Below, in pieces: positions 57,541-64,000 of a DNA stretch of 64,000 nt. The DNA lies in the NCBI GenBank assembly GCA_963691815.1, contig OY829656.1, positions 2,346,602-2,410,601 of the forward strand. The letters run 5' to 3'. The position numbers were made by a program, and so were the translations under genes. Within the stretch, counting starts at the first letter, position 1, and every line of letters begins with the position of its first letter. The notes beneath the pieces are model-generated. The model did no database searches. It had not been told where the DNA came from and saw only the letters and a program-made list of their open reading frames with translations. Origin of the DNA: Echiichthys vipera. Taxonomy: Eukaryota; Chordata; Actinopteri; Perciformes; Trachinidae.

Positions 57541-58464
57541 TATTAGTAGACACTCAGACAGAAACAGTCAGCTGAGGTGAAGTATGTGTGTTTTTTAGGA
57601 AACTAGGGGGCTAACTGGGCTAAACTTGCAGAACTGGACCTTCAAGGTCCTCACAAAAACCGATAAGTGGTGCAGAGTTGGATTATCAACGTTAGACTGA
57701 AGGGAGGCATTCATGTAGGTTAGAAAAGACACACAGACAATGAAAATGCCACGCTTCAGTCTGGTCTGAAAAGCATCTCTATAAGCAGATGAAGCCTGGA
57801 TGTAACAACTACAGCTGGAGCGAGCTGAGTGATCACAGCAGAACATCTTGGACACATCCTGACATGGTGTTAGAATAAATCCCTATTGATTTGGAGAGCT
57901 AATTAGAGAGGGCCGGAGAGACAACGAGAGACAGAAAAGGCTTATAGATCGTGTGGCTTGTAGCTGTTACTGTGAACAAGGCAGACACACTCTTGTATTA
58001 TGACCAATAATTCCCATTCACAGCTAACTGCCTGGCAATTACTGCAAACACTTTGGGCCGGCGAGAGAAAAGACAACACGGGGACAGAAATATTCCACAT
58101 CAAATGGAACAAAAATGGGCCAAATCATTCGGGTTTGGGAGAAACAAAACTGTGAGGTGCTAACACATGTAGAGTGGGAAAGCCTGAGTGTTTGCAAAAC
58201 TGATTCTCAACATGAGGCGGACGGCTCTCGTTCCACTGCGGCAGAAAATAGACTTTAATAGCAGAATCATAACATTGGAAAATGATAAATCTACAGTTTT
58301 ATTCTTATTTATTTATTCATTTTCCTTTTTCCTTCTGGATTTATGCCTTTATTTAATGTGTGGAGTCTGTCTCCATGATGTTCATAAAGCTTTCATATGA
58401 TCATGTTTGCCAAGTCTTTCAAAAAGCCAAACAACCCCCAAAAAACTCCAATTTTAGAAATTTC
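57541..58464. other. Non-coding stretch, nothing recognised
   Basis: 57890-58060 is unique-looking sequence with AATAATTCCCATTCACAG and GGCAATTACTGC blocks that might be conserved. Confidence 0.4.
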
Positions 58465-58580
58465 AACAATATGGCTCTTTTCCCTGGACAGTCACGTTAC
58501 GTCACGGTTTCATAACTGTAAGAAATGTGGAAGTTACGATCTCTCTAGTGTCCTAACTTCTGCTTTTTTGCTCTGAAAAT
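58465..58580 (+). repeat. Old repeat shared with the MITE-flanking duplication arms
   Basis: CACGGTTTCATAACTGTAAGAA, TCTAGTGTCCTAACTTCTG and TTTTGC parallel 14718-14810 (CACAGTTTCAGAACTGTAAGAA, TATGGTGTCCTGAGTTCTG). Confidence 0.55.
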
Positions 58581-58867
58581 GAAAATCTTGCATGTCACAT
58601 AACAAGTTTGCACCAGTTTACGTGTTTCGTGTGTCGTCGTATCTCTCAGCTGAAGAAAATCTGAGAAAACTGACATTCAACCTTATATATTCACCAAAAA
58701 AAGCTCCTTAAATCATCAGCGTGGAGCATTTAGTGTGTGTCCATATGAGCATGGAGGTGTTGGAGAAGATGGATCTCCAGTTCTGAAAGCGTGGCGTCTA
58801 AAAGTGAGTGAAAGGCTCCAACACTAGGAATCTGTTCCAGTGTTTCCCCAGGTTTACAGCGTTGGGG

Positions 58868-58918
<51 letters not shown>

Positions 58919-59403
58919 GGGTGGGGGGTGAGGTCGGGGGGTGACAATCCACAAAGACAACAAAAAAAAGAGAGGAATCATGGTTTTTATGTGTACCGTA
59001 GACTGCAGCGTTGTTGCCTGAATGCTCTTTTGTTAGCGTACCAGTCGGTGGTTAATCAGACACTTTAACGGTCGGGTTCGTATTAAAGGTCACCCCCCAC
59101 ATGTAGAAATTAATCAGTGTTAAAAGCAGGATCACAATTATACAAGCAATAATCAGAGCCACAGTGCAAACTCAGGTTAAATCAGCGTTTCACACAATGA
59201 GCTACACTCAGCATCAGAACATGTCTTTTAAATAATTAATGTCCAAAAAGATCCAAATGATGCTCTCCAACAGAACCAGTTTGATTTTCTTGTCGTGATA
59301 TTTTCTCTCACATTAATCATGATATCCATATCTTACATGGTGACATCCATATATGGGTGTGTCTATAGTCCAGAGACCTGCTTCTTTACTTTATTTCCAG
59401 CTT
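58581..59403. other. Non-coding stretch with TG microsatellite
   Basis: TG repeat at 58869-58912; nothing else recognised. Confidence 0.5.
58869..58912. repeat. (TG)n microsatellite
   Basis: About 22 TG units. Confidence 0.95.
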
Positions 59404-59790
59404 GTGAAGGGCGGCATTGTAAATTGGAGACACCACTTATCTCCAATTTACAATGCCGCCCTTTCATCCCTTCCCAGGAGATTCAACAATCTAACCTCAA
59501 GGGACAACTGTTCACACATGGCCTCCTGTGACTCCAGCGACTGTCGTTCAGACTCAATAGAGCACTAACGAAGTTGAAACCAACTTTCACCAACGACTGT
59601 CACTCTAACGACGGGCGTGGGCACTTGGAGCACAAAGGGTGTCAGTGACATCATCGGCCTTGTGAGAGGTTAAATACCTGGATCTCCACACCAGTTAGTT
59701 GGACCAGTCCCAGCCTGGTCCTGGTCCTGGTCCTGGTCAGATGCGTACATGAACTGATGAAGCCTCTTGGATGAGAGGTGAAACGTCTTC
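59404..59790 (+). pseudogene. Penelope-like element 3' end
   Basis: Bases 59431-59490 read RHHLSPIYNAALSSLPRRFN, the pattern found at the C-terminal end of Penelope-like element proteins (after the GIY-YIG domain) in fish. The 3' UTR follows, with ACACCAGTTAGTTGGACCAG, GGTCCT hexamers (59714-59738) and GATGAAGCCTCTTGGATGAG then AGGTGAAACGTCTTC, a common fish Penelope tail. The 5' side is replaced by an inverted copy of 24 bp of the coding sequence. Confidence 0.65.
59407..59463. repeat. Perfect 24-bp palindrome with 9-nt loop
   Basis: Left arm 59407-59430 and right arm 59440-59463 are exact reverse complements; loop CACCACTTA. The right arm is native Penelope-like coding sequence. Confidence 0.97.
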
Positions 59791-60185
59791 CTAGACAAAC
59801 AACCAGTCCAGTTGTTTTTGACTGAAATTGCTTTGAGGGTTTATTCCAGCTGTTTCCCAAAGCAACACATGCCACATGGACAGGGAATGAATCCCTACAG
59901 TGACCAATGACTCCTCTGATGTACACATGGTCATTTAGATGCATGAGAATGGGGCGTTAGATTGTACACGCACAGCAATCATGGTGGATTTATTTAAATG
60001 TGAATCATTGATTTGAAGATAGAGACAGACGTGGCTCAAGGTTTTACTTAAAGTGTCGAAGTAGAAAGAAAATGTATACGCCCAGGAAATGTCTTCCATT
60101 CGCTCGATTCCTCAAATGTAGTGACCGCAGTGTTAAGCAGTGTGGTGACCTATAGTCCACTAAATCACCACCTGTTAACAGACGG
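59791..60185. other. Non-coding stretch, nothing recognised
   Basis: Short spacer before the GA array. Confidence 0.5.
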
Positions 60186-60187
60186 AG

Positions 60188-60730
<543 letters not shown>

Positions 60731-60841
60731 GTAAGGAAAGAAAAGTGGGACGTTCTCAGAGGTCATCTATTATGTGCGATCACATTAGCCCTCGTCATTG
60801 GCCTGCTCCGACAGCCATCGTCCATTCCCATTCACCACAGG

Positions 60842-61010
<169 letters not shown>

Positions 61011-61757
61011 CCAGTGAGGATAACCAGGCTCTGTGTGTTTGTATCCTCAGCTCAGCTCTCCATCTTATTTCTTCACATGGCTGATAAAAGTCCAGCAGCT
61101 GGAGTTAATCCGCTGTACCTGGCACTCAATCCAACTCTCAGTCACACTCACGAGTGCAAACAGGACTGCTGTGTGTGTGTGCGTGTGCGTGTGTGTGTGT
61201 GTGTGTGTATGTGTGTGTGTGTGTTCGATACACACTGTATTCTTCTGGTTCCCACAAATAGATGATGATGACATGCAACAAACCATCCAGATGTGTTTCT
61301 TTTAGACTCGTACAAACAGAAAACACTGGTACAATAAGTGACGGACACGTCTCACACCTGACCGGACACACACACACACCAATAGCTGGGCAGTGATTGG
61401 TTGATTGGTTGTACTTCTTGTCATGCTCTGATGTTGGTACTATCTCCAACTGCTTGAGAGGTTTGAGTCAAAAGCTTAACAGGAAAACCCAGATGTCATA
61501 TTTAGTAAACAGTGTCCCGATTAAACAAAACATTTGAATATTTCACCAGTTTTAAAACACATGTGCTCGGGGAAGGGAGTCAGGAACATGTTCCAGTTGA
61601 GTTGTCGGGAGTTATCGGTATCTTTGCATCTATGCCGGCGTGTTTTTCAGACAATTGTGCAAAACAATGACAAACTCATGGAGTCATGGTGGAGGGGAAG
61701 AAGTAATCCAAAGTGTGGCTTCATTACATATCAGCTCAACAGGTACACAGTCTACGT
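61011..61757. other. Non-coding stretch with TG microsatellite
   Basis: Imperfect TG at 61169-61223; otherwise nothing recognised. Confidence 0.5.
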
Positions 61758-62294
61758 CAGGGGTCTGCAACTGGCCGCTCTTGGGCTGCACGCGGTACTT
61801 CAGCCCCTTTTCAGTGGCTTCCTGTAGCTTTGCCAAAAAATGATATAAACAATGTGTAAATAACGTGTTTTTTTGCACAGTGGACAAGGGAAAACATTTT
61901 ATCTTGGAGTTCAAGGTGATATTGAACAAATATTACGTGATATTATGCATCACATCCTCGTTGTACGGCCCAGCGCCTTTCACCGCGGGAGGCTAATCTT
62001 GAGTTAGTGACCCGCACTGATGCTGGATTAATCCCCCTAAAAATGAGTGAGGAAAATAGTGTTTCGTGGACTTGCTTTCACATGATGACGGCTTACCTGT
62101 GTGCTTGATATGTGGTGAGAATTAGCGAACAACCACAATTTTAGGACGGGTAATAATAGCGATAAAATGTCAACAGTAACTACATATAAACCTTTATGAG
62201 CTGTGACATCACATATGTTTTGTGGCTCCAGACACATTTTATCTGCTGGAAGAGGCAAAATGGCTCTTTTGATAGTAAAGGTTGCAGACCCCTG
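61758..62294. mobile_element. hAT-like non-autonomous element, 537 bp
   Basis: Perfect 14-bp terminal inverted repeats CAGGGGTCTGCAAC and GTTGCAGACCCCTG. Flanking 8-mers GTCTACGT and TTCTAGGG agree at 5 of 8 positions with the hAT-preferred nTCTAGAn form, so the target duplication is eroded. Inside, TACCTGTGTGCTTGATATGTGGTGAGAA near 62094 resembles a broken BED zinc-finger CLICGE motif. Confidence 0.7.
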
Positions 62295-63017
62295 TTCTAG
62301 GGCTTTTATTGTGAAAGGTAAGCAGGAAGGAGCGGACCTGGTATGGACTGCCTTTGTCAAGGTTGAAAGGGATGAAGTTTGGCATCTTTAGTCCGACTAC
62401 GGAGCTTCGATGTAATTGTTTTTTTGTAATCCTTGTGTCTCTGAAAAATGAGGTCACTTCATCACCGTGAAAAACTGTTCTCTATGTCAAAGTCCTCGTG
62501 ACCAAAAATATAATTACGTGCAAATGAAGCGCACAAAGAAAGCAAGTGTGTAATAAATGTTTAAAACCAGTCCAGAAAAGGTACTTTTATAACATCCACT
62601 CCGTCTGCAAACACCCGTACTACTGCACTCTGACGACTGACTGTAGATCTGTATGATGTGTCTGGTGTTGAGTTACTAGCATCAAATAAAAACAGTGTAA
62701 TTCTGACGGATGCAGAGTGAGAAACGTGTAAAAGCTTCAGCTGAACTCTTGTTTTTGGGCGCGTGAGGACGTGAAACTAAGAAACTGCCCCGACTGTGTG
62801 AAAAATCAATGTAATTAGTATTTGTAATAGTGAAGAAACATGTATGTTCGTAAACAGGTATGAACTTTTAGTGAGACCATGTGTGTGTAGGTGTGCGTGT
62901 GTGTGTGTGTGTGTAAACGTTTCTGCCAGAGGAGAAAACTGTAGGTGGTTCCTATTATCGCCTTGTCAGCCTGATTTACAAGTTTTAAACAAGCGTACAT
63001 CCCTTTGACCACAGTAT
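62295..63017. other. Non-coding stretch, nothing recognised
   Basis: Unique-looking, AT-rich; no gene. Confidence 0.5.
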
Positions 63018-63078
63018 CACACACACACGCACACACACACACACACGCACGCACACAGACACACACACACACACACAC
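63018..63078. repeat. Imperfect (CA)n microsatellite
   Basis: CA with GC interruptions. Confidence 0.95.
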
Positions 63079-63161
63079 TTTCCACAAGGACCACACTGCC
63101 AGGCCTCAATCACACAGGACTATACAAACATACACCGTACTCCCACTCTCTCATTGTTGTT

Positions 63162-63196
<35 letters not shown>

Positions 63197-63261
63197 TGCA
63201 CGCACACGCACAAACACACACACAAACACACACACACACACGCACACACACACACACACAC
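63162..63261. repeat. (CT)n(CA)n microsatellite
   Basis: CT block of 20 bp, then imperfect CA. Confidence 0.95.
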
Positions 63262-63381
63262 GGTCCTTTGTGTTTATCCCGTCCATTTAGTCCATTTAGC
63301 TGCGTGTCCCATTAGCATCAACCTCCCATCTGTCTCCCGGCCCCTAGAGGGGCTCCAGTGTGTGTGTGTGTGTGTGTGTGT

Positions 63382-64000
63382 CTGTCTGTGGCTAACTGTA
63401 CGAGTGTTTATGTCTGGAGCAAATGAAGTGTGTATCAGTGGGTGTGTGTAGTTTGTTCTCTTCTGATTGACCCCCCCTCCACAAACTAATCAAATATCCA
63501 ATTAACGTTCATCAATTCCCACCTGCGCCAGCAACACCGTGCATAATCATTATCTCTGACCTCTCTGGTTGGCTGGCTGGCGTGCGCACTTCCTGTCCGC
63601 CAATTAAACACCGCAGCAGACAGGCCACTTCCTGCCCTGTGTCCAATTAGATTGCGTGGACAAAGTGACCCCTCGCCAGCATAGGTCGGCTGAGGTTGCC
63701 GCCCTGCGAGGTCGAGGAGAGTGGCTGTGATTGGGTGTTAGCGGGCTGACAGCCACACAGGCGAACCTTTGCTTAATGAGATCATTACATCTTCATAATG
63801 TGGTAATGTGAGGAGATGTTTAATCATTGTGGGCCTAACTCACTGTCAAATATCATTTTGTTCACTTTCAAACATCTTTGTCAGGAGAGACTGAGCTCGC
63901 TGCAGGTGTCTGTAAGAGACGATGCTAACCGGACTCCTCCAGATGGATCCTCATGGTCTCAGCAGATCCATCTGAACTCTGGTTTAAAGATCTTTTGGGA
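63382..64000. other. Unique stretch, possible conserved non-coding element
   Basis: 63530-63850 lacks repeats and contains GCATAATCATTATCTC, TTGCTTAATGAGATCATTAC and CATAATGTGGTAATG blocks, with several homeodomain-type TAAT cores. This is suggestive only. Confidence 0.3.

Overview
This window looks like nuclear DNA from a ray-finned fish, probably a percomorph teleost. The evidence is long CA/TG and GA microsatellites, tRNA-headed SINEs of teleost type, and remnants of L2-like LINE, Penelope-like, pogo-like, Tc1-like and hAT-like elements, together with a Harbinger-like MITE family. There are no operons, no bacterial-style gene packing and no complete cellular gene. Nearly every long open frame is translated microsatellite, minisatellite or SINE sequence.

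Layout. 1-6.7 kb: ordinary non-coding DNA with a MITE end, a degenerate coding-like patch (2.3-3.6 kb) and scattered repeats. 6.7-15.3 kb: two inverted copies of a ~1.03-kb segment containing the MITE enclose SINEs, a LINE tail and a dense CA/TG cluster. 15.3-25 kb: SINEs, a MITE inserted inside an older MITE (18.5-19.6 kb) and a SINE inserted in another SINE (21.7-22.2 kb). 25-38 kb: more MITEs, SINEs, a Penelope-type hexamer array and long CA tracts. 38.2-39.3 kb: a decayed LINE reverse transcriptase. 40-48.4 kb: two near-intact MITEs, a good minus-strand exon candidate (43811-43906), an exon-like plus-strand frame (40969-41218) and microsatellite-bearing SINEs. 48.55-49.35 kb: a 25-copy 31-bp minisatellite. 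51-64 kb: a probable solo LTR, an interstitial telomere-like block inside inverted arms, a pogo-like element interrupted by a SINE, a Penelope tail with a perfect 24-bp palindrome, a 540-bp GA array and a hAT-like element.

Interpretation. The most likely setting is intronic or intergenic DNA of a large gene; the 96-nt exon candidate is the only convincing trace of host coding sequence. The most distinctive system is the MITE family. Its copies have 18-19-bp ends of GGGCGCACTCACACTGTCC type, 3-bp target duplications where these can be read, and a shared ~76-codon frame starting with a SANT/Myb-like segment. I found no clear new molecular system. The items most worth checking are the MITE family and its duplicated composite, the exon candidates, the Penelope palindrome and the telomere-like inverted element. 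All family names are judged by eye, without database searches.
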